From Rhizoclosmatium globosum (lineage: Eukaryota > Chytridiomycota > Chytridiomycetes > Chytridiales > Chytriomycetaceae), in NCBI GenBank assembly GCA_002104985.1, contig MCGO01000111.1, forward strand, positions 62,001 to 126,000: a DNA stretch of 64,000 nucleotides, read 5' to 3'. A program made the translations under genes and the position numbers. Of this stretch, positions 24,088-36,270 are shown piece after piece. Within the stretch, counting starts at the first letter, position 1; every line of letters starts with the position of its first letter. The notes below the pieces were generated by a model. It ran no database searches and was not told where the DNA came from. It saw only the letters and a program-made list of their open reading frames with translations.

Positions 24088-25580
24088 TGTTACAAGCTTC
24101 GAATAAACAAGCGACTATCGATATTACCGAGTCGAATAATTCTCACCTTGTTTTGATGGGTGCGTGCTCAGGCGCGTGTTCATCTAATTTGGACCGTACG
24201 TAAGGGATAATGGGAAATTGTCGGGATTTTCTTCTTTGTTGCTTTTCCCGTTTTCCCCTTTCTTTTTTTTCCTTCTTCGAAGTTATTGCAGTTTCTTATC
24301 TTAAGCGTTGCGCTGCTCTTAATTAGGTGGAGTGTTGTTCATTGGGTTCTTGTTTCCTTATCGGCGTTTTTCTTATTCGTTGTGATCCTCAGGTTTCTCC
24401 CTCTCATTCAATACACCGCTGCTCCGAGTTTAAGTTCGCTGACTCGACTAAAAGGTGTGATTTTGAGGGTTCATTATGAAACTGATGGACTGGGAACGTT
24501 AGGTGTTTATTGATTTGAGTTGCCGTTGGAAACAAATTGGACTGAACGCGTTATACCTTATTAAGGTGGAGTTTTGGCGGTCTTATACTCTTATCAGTTT
24601 CTTATCTTTCTTTATACCTTTGGTTTTCCAGGTTCTACACTCTCTCCCATTTACTGCTCCCCTTTACACGTTGTTAACGTCAAACTTCGTGCACAAAAGG
24701 TATGAGACAGTGAGAGTGTTGAACATCTCTGATTGGTGGAGTGTCACTAGGTTAGAAGCTTCGGCTTGTTATATTATTGCTCCCCTCTCAACTTACACAA
24801 ACACAATCAAACCAAAAGGTATTTTCGTTTAATAAATTAGGAAGTTATTGCAGTTTCTTATCTTAAGCGTTGCGCTGCTCTTAATTAGGTTTCTCCCTCT
24901 CATTCAATACACCACTGCTCCGAGTTTAAGTTCGCTGACTCGACTAAAAGGTGTTTATTGATTTGAGTTGCCGTTGGAAACAAATTGGACTGAACGCGTT
25001 ATACCTTATTAAGGTTCTACACTCTCTCCCATTTACTGCTCCCCTTTACACGTTGTTAACGTCAAACTTCGTGCACAAAAGGTTAGAAGCTTCGGCTTGT
25101 TATATTATTGCTCCCCTCTCAACTTACACAAACACAATCAAACCAAAAGGTTTCTCCCTCTCATTCAATACACCACTGCTCCGAGTTTAAGTTCGCTGAC
25201 TCGACTAAAAGGTTCTACACTCTCTCCCATTTACTGCTCCCCTTTACACGTTGTTAACGTCAAACTTCGTGCACAAAAGGTTTCTCCCTCTCATTCAATA
25301 CACCGCTGCTCCGAGTTTAAGTTCGCTGACTCGACTAAAAGGTTTCTCCCTCTCATTCAATACACCGCTGCTCCGAGTTTAAGTTCGCTGACTCGACTAA
25401 AAGAATTAGGAACGCCAACACATCATTGCCCATCTTAACCCATTGCTAGTCGTCATACTACCATTGGGAACAATAGAAATCGAATCTATTTTTATTATAT
25501 ACAAGCATCAACGGCTACAGTTGACAAGTTAAATTTATTATTTACATCCATCTATTCGTACTCGTTGGTTGCTTGTTACA
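24088..25580 (+). mobile_element. Putative non-autonomous insertion with short terminal inverted repeats and CTTG duplication
   Basis: Comparison with three uninterrupted paralogues places the insertion exactly between TACTGCTTG and GTCTATGG. The left end is TGTTACAAGC; the right end GCTTGTTACA is its inverted repeat with 1 mismatch in 10. CTTG occurs immediately outside both ends (24084-24087 and 25581-25584) and fits a 4-bp target-site duplication. No transposase-like frame is inside. The interior is a unique left arm, the modular repeat array, and a unique right arm. The family is not recognised. Confidence 0.55.
24279..25403 (+). repeat. Hierarchical modular array of GT...AG units (1-10 / 1-3-5-7-9 / 3-7 / 3 / 3)
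   Basis: Apart from module 1, which starts GAAG, every module starts with GT, and all end with AG, so junctions read AG|GT. Modules: 1 (24279-24326), 2 (24327-24392), 3 (24393-24454), 4 (24455-24502), 5 (24503-24565), 6 (24566-24631), 7 (24632-24699), 8 (24700-24750), 9 (24751-24818), 10 (24819-24840). Second pass: 1 (24841-24888), 3 (24889-24950), 5 (24951-25013), 7 (25014-25081), 9 (25082-25149). Third pass: 3 (25150-25211), 7 (25212-25279). Then 3 (25280-25341) and 3 (25342-25403). Copies of each module are essentially identical; module 3 differs at one site (CACCGCTG or CACCACTG). Confidence 0.95.
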
Positions 25581-26905
25581 CTTGGTCTATGGCCGTTCCC
25601 TCCAAAGAGACAACATTTCGCAGCCTTTTGGATACAAGCCATTTAAATACGCGGGGCCAAAGTATGGCGATGTTTCCCAAAAGTTCCAATGGCTTCCCTC
25701 TGAATTCAAGGTGAAGGACGACGGCAGCGTCGAGATCCGTTCATACATCAACAACTTGAACTGTCGTCAGCACCCAGAACTGCAGGAATCAATCAGATCT
25801 GTATTTGAAATTATGGTTCCCATGTTTGAGCTGGCACTCGGGTCTTTGGAGACGAAACCTGACCGCCGAATTGAAGCTTCTATGGATAACAATGACTACC
25901 AGCAGGATCAGTGGGAATGGCAAATAGATGAATTCCTCCGTCATAAGTATGGAAAGGATGTCAATCTGAGAAATGGGAGGTTGCGCGACGAAGCCCGTAG
26001 CAGTGACGAATTCGACGAGTTCCAAGATGACTTGTGGGAGAGAATGGCGGATCGTCCAGTGAATGTTCCAGGTTTGCCAAAGACGTTTCAAGCTCCTACT
26101 GACTCTGAGGTTCACCGGTTCAACCTCGCTGGTCGAAACCTTCAAGTTATTGTCAAAATGGCAAGCATTCATTTGACTCCAGAGAAGCCATCATTCACTG
26201 GAGGAAGCTGGCACTTGGAAGGAATGGAAAATGAAGCTATCGCGGCAACAGGAATCTTGTACTACGCGATGGACAACATCACGTCATCCCGTTTGACTTT
26301 CCGAAGCGTGTACGAAGCAGACGAGGGTGGTGCCTTCTCTTACGAACAGAGTGACTTTGCTGGTCTCGAGAAAGTCTTCAACATCGAAAACGAGATTTCC
26401 AACAATGCTCAAGTGTGTGGTCAAATTGAAGCTCGTGAGAATCGCTGCGTTGTGTTTCCAAACTACCTCCACCACAAAGTCGAGGACTTTGAGCTGCAAG
26501 ACAAGACGCATCCAGGACATCGTAAGATTCTGGCGTTCTTTGTGGTCCATCCGGACTTCGAAGTTACTTCTACTGCTGATGTAGGAATGCAACAGGTTGA
26601 TTGGGCTGCAGAGGAGTTGTCTGGTATTTGTGGATTCGGAAGCAAGTTGCCCATCGAAATTGTGAGACAGATTGCTCTTGCCACTGGTGCAGTTCTGACA
26701 GAAAGGGAGGCTATTGAGGTCGCCCATCAAGTGATGGAGGAGAGAAAGAATACTCCAGAAGACGCGTACGCTAATATTCAACAGATTTATCTTTGCGAGC
26801 ACTGATAGTTTTCTTCAAATAAATGCTCGATGTTGCAGTAAACATAGTTTATTTTCTATTAACACAATGAATAAATAATAAGCCCCAGAACACGAGAACA
26901 CTGAT

Positions 26906-27853
<948 letters not shown>

Positions 27854-28059
27854 ACGTCAAACAACTGAACAAACTATCATTATTGGGGTTCTTTTTAGAT
27901 ACTGTAGCTTAATAAATCACATTCACGACCGTATCCATGGAGTCTATTCTTTTTATCAAAATGTCAAATGAGAACGTGTTTCGTTCACAAGAGAATGAGG
28001 CAAAAAGGGCGGCGGCCCGAACTGAATTCCAACGGCACTGCTCTTGGTAGTAGACGATG

Positions 28060-28588
28060 CTAATGCAGAAGATACAACAGATGGAGCGTGGTTACAGTCT
28101 GGAGCCCTTTGGTTGTCGAAATCAAGATACCAGCCGTTTGGACAGCCTGAGTTGCAATCGGCTGGGATAAATTACCTTCGCCTTGAGAAACTGATTTAAC
28201 AGCGTCTGGTCCAAAGGCATCGGAAATCCACTGAGTCACATTCTTTGGAACAGGTTGAACAGTGTGGACTGGAACTTGCAATTTGGCCTCGCTGTGACAT
28301 GATGGAAAGTAAGAAATACGTATTATACCCAACAAACTTACATGCAGTTCTGCTTGATATGGTCTTGAACTCTTGCGATATTTTACTCCAGTTGGCTTTT
28401 GCGTCATTGCTGCAGTAGGCATTGAGCGTTTCATAGTCCCAGTTCTGGCAGAAGCACTTGGTCATGTCGGGAATGGATGTTGATCCAATTTGCCCGCATT
28501 CTGCTTGGACCTTTATGAAGGAGAACAAGGCGAATTGGCATGGTTGAGAAACGTCAGTCAAAAGGTCAAGACTGATACTGGAAGACAT
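28060..28588 (-). CDS. Small Cys-patterned protein, possibly secreted (CFEM-like spacing)
   Basis: The first exon from the ATG at 28588 encodes SQPCQFALFSFIKVQAECG, then DMTKCFCQNWDYETLNAYCS, a Cys spacing resembling fungal CFEM-type extracellular domains. A GTAAGT donor near 28342 and a CAG acceptor near 28290 bracket an intron, but the phases of the two sides do not match, so the C-terminal half is unresolved. One downstream frame is hydrophobic at its end (TVTTLHLLYLLH), as expected for a GPI signal. The N-terminus is not a strong signal peptide. Low certainty. Confidence 0.35.
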
Positions 28589-28862
28589 TTGAGTAAACAA
28601 ATTGAAAGGGGAGGCAACACGCTCTATTTGTTCTGTTCATCAGGGTTGTGGCTGTGCAGGAATGATGGAAAGCCAAATGCCCAGTTTAGTAGTTTTGTTG
28701 CCAGAAGGAATATGTAGTTGTTAACTATTTTCAACTAGGAAGGCCCTTACCTAAGAGTGTGCTCCGCTATTGCTCCGATCTTGCTTAATCGCAACATTTA
28801 TTTTTCACTGTTATTTTATAATGTAAGTACAATATAATGTAATATGAGGGATGGAAAACTAA

Positions 28863-28934
28863 GACTCCTTGGCGCAACGGTAGCGCGTTCGTCTCCAAAG
28901 CGAAAGGTTGCGTGTTCAAATCACGTAGGGGTCA
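28863..28934 (+). tRNA. tRNA-Trp (CCA)
   Basis: Full cloverleaf: acceptor stem GACTCCT with AGGGGTC (one G-T pair), D-arm GCGC-AACGGTA-GCGC, anticodon arm TTCGT-CTCCAAA-GCGAA with anticodon CCA, and T-arm CGTG-TTCAAAT-CACG. No intron. It lies on the outer side of the duplicated histone block; a deleted relative lies at 51862-51923. Confidence 0.95.
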
Positions 28935-29100
28935 AATGTTTTCCTTCACATTACACTTGAAGTATTTATGATCTCCTATTGCTTAGGTTTCATTTTACTA
29001 CGTTTCTACAAAGTCTCGTGTCATCCACTTGAAAGAAGCAAGAATGACTGTCTCGAAAGCGTCCCACGAATTTGTTATCACAATCTCAAAAAAACAAACC

Positions 29101-29424
29101 ATGTCCATGTGAGTGATATCAGGTTGTTCGCCTGCTATTCCTGTTACTTACCAATGATATGCCAGCACCTGTACCCTCGGAGATATCCTTGAAATCCTGT
29201 TGGCTCTCACCTTCTCCCCCTTGCCGTCTTGTGAAGGAAGGCTGTGGCTGGGACTTCCTTCTCAACATCCTTCTCTTCTGTTTGGGAATCTTACCTGGTA
29301 AGCGATGTCGTTAATAGCTGTCTTGTACTGTGACTGATAGACACTCTTGTTTCAGGAATGGTTCACGCCCTCTTGGTCCTTCAGAACCACCAACGCAGAG
29401 CTGTTCACTACACTATTGCTTGAG
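29101..29424 (+). CDS. Pmp3-family small membrane proteolipid 1
   Basis: Exon 1 is only MSI plus one base (29101-29108), followed by an intron with GTGAGT donor and GCCAG acceptor (29109-29165). Exon 2 encodes GDILEILLALTFSPL and then, in a shifted frame, KEGCGWDFLLNILLFCLGIL. A further intron precedes MVHALLVLQ. These are the two transmembrane hairpins of UPF0057/Pmp3 proteins, which affect plasma-membrane potential and cation tolerance. The frame slip lies at 29221-29231 and would be removed by restoring one G and one C to short runs. It resembles the next gene, so the pair is a tandem duplicate. Confidence 0.7.
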
Positions 29425-29672
29425 TTTGATATACTGGACCTGGATTGCATGACTCTCATGAGTGTGCTTGGATTTTTAGTTGTTATCAATGTTTCGACGC
29501 TATGTATTTAATGTGCAAAGGCCAAGCTTAATCAATAAACGCTTGTTTTGTTCTGCAGTCTGTCGTTAATTGAATATCGAATATAGCAGGATGCGACCTA
29601 TTGAGCGTAACGAATGATTCCGCCAGTGACCGCCACCCTAACTGTGTGACCCACGAAAAACACCTGAAAAAA

Positions 29673-29980
29673 ATGCGGTTCGTACTGTCGTTCTGCGTGA
29701 TGATTTGGTTCTGAATCCTTGCTAGTTCCTACAATGTTGGCGAGGTTCTCATGATCTTGGTTGCTCTCTTCTTCCCACCCGTTGCAGTCTGGATTCGAGA
29801 AGGCCTTGGCTGGGAGTTCCTCATGAACTTGCTCTTGACAGCTCTCTGTTATTTGCCAGGTAAGCTTCTTGCTTTAAGATCTTCATATTCTATGCTAAAG
29901 GTTGACGTTTGGAAGGTGTTGTTCATGCACTTCTAGTCCTTCAACATACTCGTCAACGTATGTATTACATCCAAGTCTGA
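29673..29980 (+). CDS. Pmp3-family small membrane proteolipid 2
   Basis: The intact relative of the previous gene. A tiny first exon (MR) joins through an intron ending GCTAG at 29725 to SYNVGEVLMILVALFFPPVA, then REGLGWEFLMNLLLTALCYL. After a GTAAGC intron it continues with VVHALLVLQHTRQR. Two transmembrane helices with the FFPP motif and an aromatic/acidic turn are typical of the family. The 5' donor (GTTCGT) is non-consensus, so the first exon is the least certain part. Confidence 0.75.
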
Positions 29981-30046
29981 TAATTTGATCTGTACTTTTA
30001 GCTTTAACTTATCGCAATGAATAAAATAACTTTACAAATCTGATTG

Positions 30047-30991
30047 ATGTGTGGCAACGACCTTTTGGAAACAGTCAACGCCCTCAACCCACCGACACTA
30101 CCAGCAGATCTATGGCAGCATATGCATGACGCACACTGTCACTTGGTCGAGAATCCTGAGACTCTTTCACTTCTCAAGGATTCAGCTGTGAAGAGTTCCC
30201 GAGTCTGGTTAATGTCAGCGAAACCTTCTGAGTGGCCTGCAGTTGATCAAGCTGGAACTGACGAAGCTTTCAAAGACAGAGTAGTCCAGGCCTTCGGTGG
30301 GTTACTTCTACAGTATTGAAGTGATATTAAATCGAAATACAAGGCCTTCATCCCTGGTTTCTTCATCAGCTTACAGACCCGGATGCTGCACTAGCTGACC
30401 TACGAAACTATCTATTAAAACACCCGTCTGCTTTGGTTGGCGAGATTGGTCTGGATGGGGTAGCCACACACCCAAACACAACCACCAAATACGACTTTGA
30501 CCAACAACTCAATTATTTCACCAAACAATGGAACCTTGCCGCAAACTCCGCCGTCCCGTCAGCGTACACGCAGTTGGTGTTACGGAAAACTCGAAGCCTT
30601 TTTCCAAGACTCATTACAAGATGTCCCGAAGGACCTTTCCCGAAAGCAACGCGACAGACTCAAGAAAGACTTTGACTACGTTGAAGAAGACCCAACTCTC
30701 CACCCGTCTCTGAAAAAATGGCCACCAGCAATTATGCTTCACTCCTATTCCGGATCAACAGAGTCAATCCGAAACATCTTGAGGTATCCGTCGACGATAT
30801 CCACGCGGTTTTATTTCTCGTTCTCGCATTTCGTGAATAGTCGGACGCCGTTTGATCGGATGAAGGAGAAGATTTGTGCTGTTCCTGATGACAGGATATT
30901 GATTGAGAGTGACTTGAATGATGCGAGGGTAGTAGATGGGGCGTGTATGCTTGCGCTGGATCTGGTTGCAAAGGCAAGGGGTGGAGTTTAG
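30047..30991 (+). CDS. TatD-family metal-dependent hydrolase (Scn1-like)
   Basis: Exon 1 (30047-30296) has the metal-binding DAHCHLVENP. A GT-AG intron at 30297-30343 joins into GLHPWFLHQL. Later motifs are EIGLDGVATH (conserved Glu), PVSVHAVGV and MLHSYSGS (His ligands) and ILIESDLND (Asp). These are the TIM-barrel metal sites of TatD DNases and related phosphohydrolases. Two frame slips, at 30543-30545 (AAA) and 30580-30581 (TT), each need one extra base of the same kind, and the motifs line up once those are allowed. The gene is therefore probably intact in the organism. Substrate not determinable. Confidence 0.8.
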
Positions 30992-31539
30992 AGGATGCGG
31001 CGATACGGACTGGGGCTAACGCGTTGCGCTTTTTGTCACGCGTTGGAGTATGATGATGGATAGCTTTGCGTAAATAGTTATATCCAAGTGGTTACTTTGA
31101 ATGGACTCAGAGTTGATACAATATACATTCTTTATTCCATATCAATATTTAGCAATAAGCAAGCTATAAAGTTAAAATTCTTAAGCAAACTGGCAGCCAA
31201 GCTCTGATGTACATTTAGTCCATCTCAGTATCTTTCGTGAGCCCTTCCTGAGAAGCGAATCCCAACCCTGACAAGATCCTTTCAGGGGATTCCATAATCC
31301 CCGAAATACATTCTTTCCGTTGCTACTACTAGAATCAATTCAGTACTAAAGTATAAAGGACGTAGACACTTATATGCACCTTGGCCCAGATTCTTTGACG
31401 ATACCACCCTTTCCAGCACCCTTCTTCACTTTTCTTTCTTGACCGTAATTCGACTTGGATATTTCCCAGTTTTCGCACACTTTGCTAAGCTACACGAACT
31501 TTGGCCAGACTTTCACGACTCAATGATGGGTGATCCGCG
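30992..31539. other. Intergenic; nothing recognised
   Basis: A/T-rich sequence with no long frame and no repeat. It presumably contains the 3' ends of the convergent TatD gene and the minus-strand acidic gene. Confidence 0.4.
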
Positions 31540-33060
31540 TCATTGAAAGTTCCGTCTTTTGCAATAGGGATTATGACTGTTGTAGAATCGTCTGCTTCGC
31601 TTTGTAGTTCGGCTGCGGCAAGTAGTGGTAGAGGGGATTCCTGCGGCTCTGGTGTGGAGGAATTTCTGCTTGTTGCGAAGATTCAGAGCAGCCGTAGACG
31701 CGTTCCCAGTCTTGGAGATAGACAGATTCTGTTGGAGGAATCGTACAAGAGGTTTCGGATTGGGCGTTGGAGACTTCAAGGTCAGTTGAGCTTTGTGCTA
31801 GATTTTCATTCTCAGGGGTTGAAGATGGATGTGTTGGAGCAGAATCACTAGATTCCATACAGTCTGCACTTGCGTTATCATTTTCCTCGAGTGTCGATAC
31901 CGTTTGTTCAATTTCATTTGGAAGCATTCCGTCGAGAGCTGAAGTGCCTTCTTCGTCGTCGTACTCATACTCATCATAATTTACGTTGGGAGGAATAGAG
32001 CTTGATACTTCGTCCCATCCAGAGTCGTCCTCACATGTTGTACATTCTCTGGCGCGGCATTATCTCCAAGTCACTTTCAGCCACATATCTGCGTCATCCG
32101 CAATATTTTCTGTACTAAATTCCGGACTAGGTTTGGTCAAATGACGTGGTGGGTTGTGGAACCCATATCAAACTCTCATCATCTTCCTCCTCCTCAACAA
32201 CAGCAGAGTTCGAAGCATCATTCACAGAAACACATAGGGCAAAATTTTGCTGACTAGTGGAAGACGGAGGGTCGACTTCAACAGCAACGTCATTCACAAT
32301 CAATTCTGTGTCTTGAGTTGTAGTCACGACACTGACGTGGATGTCTTCATTCATAAACGATTCATGGGTATACTCTTGAATAGATACTGATGTTGCAGTT
32401 GTGAACTCGTCTGTAGTGAGCCTGTCATGATAGTGGTAATTAAGGCATCACATCAAGCCACACTTCAGACCAAACTTACCATTGGACTGCGCTCGGATCC
32501 TCTTCAATGAGCTCCTTTACACCTGACTGAGCCAATACTTTGTCTGCTGCATCTTCACTGGTTGAGTCAAATTGAAGGGGCGGCTTTGTATCCTCAGAAA
32601 GCATTTTGGGAAGAGTTTCTTTCACAGACACAGGATAAACAGAGAGCAGCCGGAATTGGTAACTTGTTTCGAGTGTGAAAGAATGTTTGAATCGCGGAAG
32701 GGATAACAAGAACTCTGATTCCCTTCGCCACTTGTTTGAATCTTAGACAGAGTTTTGTTGATTTGGGTTCCATCGTTCTCAGTCTAATCGAATCCAATCA
32801 ACACTCACCAAACGCGACATTCACTTCGTCAGCCGAAACGAGGCCACGCGAAAGAGAGTTTTTGATTACGTAAGCGATGGTTTGCTGGCGCCGCGTCAGA
32901 AGCATCGACTAGACTAGTCACAGACGTACCTCGACACGCGCCGCCGTTTCTGCGGAAAGAAGGATTGCGCTTGGTCTGGATTCAAGTTGGTTCAGTGTTG
33001 ATCAAACTGCTCTGCCACCAAAGATTCCTCACATGAACACTGTTGATTGCACAGCCCATG
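31540..33060 (-). CDS. Unresolved multi-exon acidic protein
   Basis: Several minus-strand exons are visible. Near 32810-32990 two pieces (LSAETAARVE and QTIAYVIKNSLSRGLVSADE) join over a GTACGT..CCAG intron. Later pieces include PPLQFDSTSEDAADKVLAQS, VSVNDASNSAVVEEEEDDES and ESVYLQDWERVYG. The C-terminal half is rich in Asp, Glu, Ser and Thr. The start and several junctions could not be fixed. No family recognised. Coordinates mark the region, not a proven CDS. Confidence 0.35.
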
Positions 33061-33294
33061 TGCGCGTGTTGACGGAGTCGTGGCATACAAAGAATGCGGT
33101 GTGCTGAATGTCCTCAAAAGATGCATCTCGTCGACATGTGGCTGGCGGAGTTTGCATCTCGTGTTCCAATTTCGGACACCGTTATTTCGGACTTTAAAAA
33201 TAAGAAGTTTATTGTTTATTTATTCATTTCGTACTTGGTTTCGCAGATAAGACTGGCAGAAGGGGTTAAGGGACTTGGAAAAGGTCTCAAAGCG

Positions 33295-34953
33295 ATGAGT
33301 TTCCGAGACCGAACTTTACCAATTCGCACAAGACGCGAATTCATGTACATGGAAGTCTCAATGGGATTCTGATGAAACCACAGTGGTGGATTGGCTTGGA
33401 GGACGAGGCGATCGTTTGTGGGTGGCAACAGGAGGCCCGACGAACATTGACCGAGAGGTTAGCATCGAACGAGTCAGAAACCTCTAAAGAAAGTGATCAT
33501 AACATCGATGGACATGTCACTGACGAAGAGTTTGTGAACCAGGTTGCAAACTACTTGGTGCCTGTATGTGTTGATTGTTTGCATAATTGTACACCATCAC
33601 CCATCCAACCACGTTTTAGGAACTTTGTTACATAGTCGACAATATGTTAGTCCAACACAAAAACGGCGGCACAATTGTGCCCACAGCGATTCACGGCGTC
33701 TTCTTCTCGGATACAATTGTTCCATCAACGACAGCCTCTGTTTGTCAAAGTATGCAGCTTTTCTTGAAGCTGAGGCATTGAAAAAGAACAAATGGCGTGA
33801 AGGAACCGATGGACGAATTCTCGACTTGATTCATCCCTCCGACTACTGTCTAGTTTTCGGCCGCTCCTTACGTAGAACAAACGATACTCAACTCACTGGA
33901 AAAGAAAACATTCCGGCATCAGATTGGTTGGGAGCCTCCGGCAGATGCCAATGGCTTCCATCTGTTTTCGAGGTTGAGGACGATTCAGTCGACATTTATT
34001 CATACATCAACAATTTGAACAGCAGAAAGCATCCTGAGCTGCAAGATACCATCAAATCCGTGTTTGAAGCTATGGTTCCCATGTTTGAACTTGCTTTAGG
34101 CTCTTTACGACTTATCGACCCTGAAACGCGAATTGAGGCTTCAATGGATATAAATGATTATCAGCAGCGTCAGTGGGAATGGGAATTCAACGAATATGTC
34201 CGTCACAAATTTGGAGTGAAGGATTTGAAAGATCCAACCATGCCAAAAACCATCGATGAACGCGACTTTACGGAGTTTCGCCATCAACTTGAAGTGCAAC
34301 AGCGGAGTCCTCCGTTTAAAATTCCAGGATTGCCGGCGTCGTTTGAGGAGCCCATTGATTCTGGGATTTATAGCCTTAGTCTGGCTGGACGTGGAGTTCA
34401 GGTTATTGTCAAAATGGCAAATATTCACTTGACACCGGAAAATCCTGTTTTTAATGGAGGCAATTGGCACCTGGAGGGAATGGATAATGAGGCGATCGCT
34501 GCTATAGGAATCTATTACTACTCCACAGAAAACATCACAACATCCCGCTTATCGTTCCGAAACGTTTGTACATCAGACCAATGGCTCCTGCCTAGCTTTC
34601 TGCGCCATAAAATCTTTGATGAGATTTTTGATGTTATTAAGAGGAACGATTCTGATCAAATCGCCCAAGTGGCTGGTCACATCGAAGCCGTTCAAAGTCG
34701 ATGTGTCGTGTTCCCAAACCACTTCCATCATAAAGCTGGTGCGTTTGAGCTGGAAGACAAAACACGAGTGGGACACAGGAAAATGTTGGCTTTCTTTTTG
34801 GTCAATCCGGATTACCAAACAATTTCTACAGCTGATGTTGGAATGCAGCAGGTGGATTGGCTTGCGGAGGAGTTGTATGAGGCGTGTGGGTTGAAGGCGA
34901 AACTACCACTTGAGGTTGTCGCCATATCGCTCTATTCACGGGAGCTGTTATGA
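33295..34953 (+). pseudogene. DUF4246-family gene, copy B (diverged, frame-damaged)
   Basis: Family N-terminus FRDRTLPIRTRREFMYMEV, then a slip at 33355-33359, then MKPQWWIGLEDEAIVCGWQQ. An intron precedes the main part, which has LDLIHPSDYCLVFGRSLRR, YINNLNSRKHPELQDTIKSV, MANIHLTPENPVFNGGNWHL and VGHRKMLAFFLVNPD. Near 34918 the frame slips again; homology continues in other frames (HIALFTGAVMTER) to about 35035, but the usual LCEH terminus is lost. It is the most divergent copy (for example WLLPSFLRHKIFDEIFDVIK where others have a YEQSD-type segment). Whether it is a pseudogene or suffers base-call loss is undecided. Confidence 0.6.
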
Positions 34954-35138
34954 CTGAAAGGAGGCACGTGTATACGCACGTCAGGATTTGGAGGACAGGA
35001 AGATTGTCGGACAGGGAAGGATAAAATCCAATGTTATTTCAATTAAAGGATTGAACCCTCTCAATGTTTTACGTCAATAATATGGCACAATGAGCATCAA
35101 TGATAATAAATGAAAGCTCGTTTTTGCAGGACCAGAGT

Positions 35139-36123
35139 TTATTCCTTGTGTTGCACATCGTGACCGTCCACTTGTACAACCTCAGTTCCACCACTCTTGT
35201 CCAATCCTCTCACATGTTCAACAGTCCCACGAAACCCTCTCTCCGCAGCAACCGCCTTCTTTTTCGCATAATATTCTCCCAACACTTGATCCTGAAACGC
35301 AGCCTCCTCCTCATACTTCTTGATCCTCTGTTTCGCAACATACAAAATCCCACTCCCAGCAACCGCCGCAATAGTCATGACTGCAAGCGCAACCTGCCAA
35401 TTCGGTGCATAAATCGGCCCCGTGTTCATAGGCCCATAATACGTCGCATAGTCTTCATTAAACCCTTCCTTCATCGGTCCACGGCCATACGGGTTCCTCG
35501 GATCCCAATTATAATCCGCTTTCCAGTTCCCAGTTCCGCTATCAGGTGCCTCGCCTTTGCTTCCCGCGCGTAGCGGGCAGTGTCACCACGTGCAGAGTCC
35601 ATGTCGTAGGCGCGGCGACGGTCAGGGTCGGAGAGGATTTCAAAGGATTTTACAGTTTGCATGAATTCTGTGGTTTTGGCGGCGTGGGCGGGTGTTCCTG
35701 GTTTTGGGGCGCCGCCGGGGAGGGAAGCGAGGCGGTCAGGGTGGAGGTGGAAGACTTTGGAGTAGTATGCCTTTTTTATTGTGGCGAGGTCGGCGGTTTT
35801 TGTGATTGATAGGGTTTTGTACTGGTTTGGTTTGTGGTGGTTGAATTGGTAAGCAAGTTTGGTTGTGAGGGGATCGCCGAAGGAATCGGAAGGATGCTCA
35901 CAGGACAGAATTGTTTCAAGGTTTGAGACGTTGAAGAAAATAGTCTTGCATGGAATGATAGTTTAATGAGAGGTCTGTGGATCAGGGGCTAAGTATGAAG
36001 GTTAGACGTGGTTGCAAGAGAATAGAGGAGAGAAGACCATACGGAAATTCCAGAGCTACAGGCTGTGGCCCGCGAGAGAAGCCGGTGAAATCGATGGATC
36101 CGAGGGGCAGTAGAGGGCTGCAT
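35139..36123 (-). CDS. Mitochondrial-type J-domain protein with C-terminal membrane helix
   Basis: Exon 1 (36043-36123) is a basic presequence (MQPSTAPRIHRFHRLLSRAT). A GTATGG..AAG intron (35945-36042) leads into the J-domain: YKTLSITKTADLATIKKAYY, the HPD motif in KVFHLHPDRLAS, and FMQTVKSFEILSDPDRRRAY. Near 35556-35558 one A missing on the coding strand shifts the frame. Beyond it come NWDPRNPYGRGPMKEGF and a hydrophobic helix (QVALAVMTIAAVAGSGILYV). J-proteins stimulate Hsp70 ATPase; an inner-membrane mitochondrial site is inferred from the presequence and helix. Divergent from URM1 with about 150 bp between starts. Confidence 0.7.
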
Positions 36124-36270
36124 CACAGGAAGAGGCAATGTTGAGTTTGGAGACAAGATTTCTTTTGCCCACCAATCGAACGAATGAACATCGAGCTGCA
36201 GTTCAGGTGTGACTCCCCCAACATTGAAGCAACTTCGTAATTTAACCACTTTCAACTAAACAGTGGTGGT

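Larger units (their letters stand above)
23390..26805 (+). pseudogene. DUF4246-family gene, copy A, split by a 1.49-kb insertion
   Basis: Exon 1 (23390-23781) begins with the family N-terminus FRYKTLPIRTDRE and VLNEILIKPDWWIKLKDEA. After a GTTTGT..CAG intron, exon 2 (23854 on) runs to LDLIHPSDYCL at 24087, where copies B, C and D continue directly with V-[FY]-x-R-S. Here that continuation appears only at 25582, after the inserted DNA. The remaining 3' part is open for over 400 codons to LCEH, with the family core NIHLTPEKP-like motif, GGSWHLEGMENEAIAATG and PGHRKILAFF. One additional frame slip at 23646-23649 fits a missing T. The long intact 3' frame means the insertion is recent, or is removed in RNA by a route I cannot see (there is no AG acceptor at the exact boundary). 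The molecular function of DUF4246 proteins is not established. Confidence 0.7.

Noticed and set aside
24279..25403. CRISPR-like array
   Set aside because: There are no constant repeats with unique spacers; modules themselves recur in ordered subsets, and the genome is eukaryotic.
24286..25438. Several 60-115-codon open frames inside the module array that read like small membrane proteins
   Set aside because: The same modules are read in different frames in different passes, so the peptides are by-products of the repeat; non-coding is the simpler reading.
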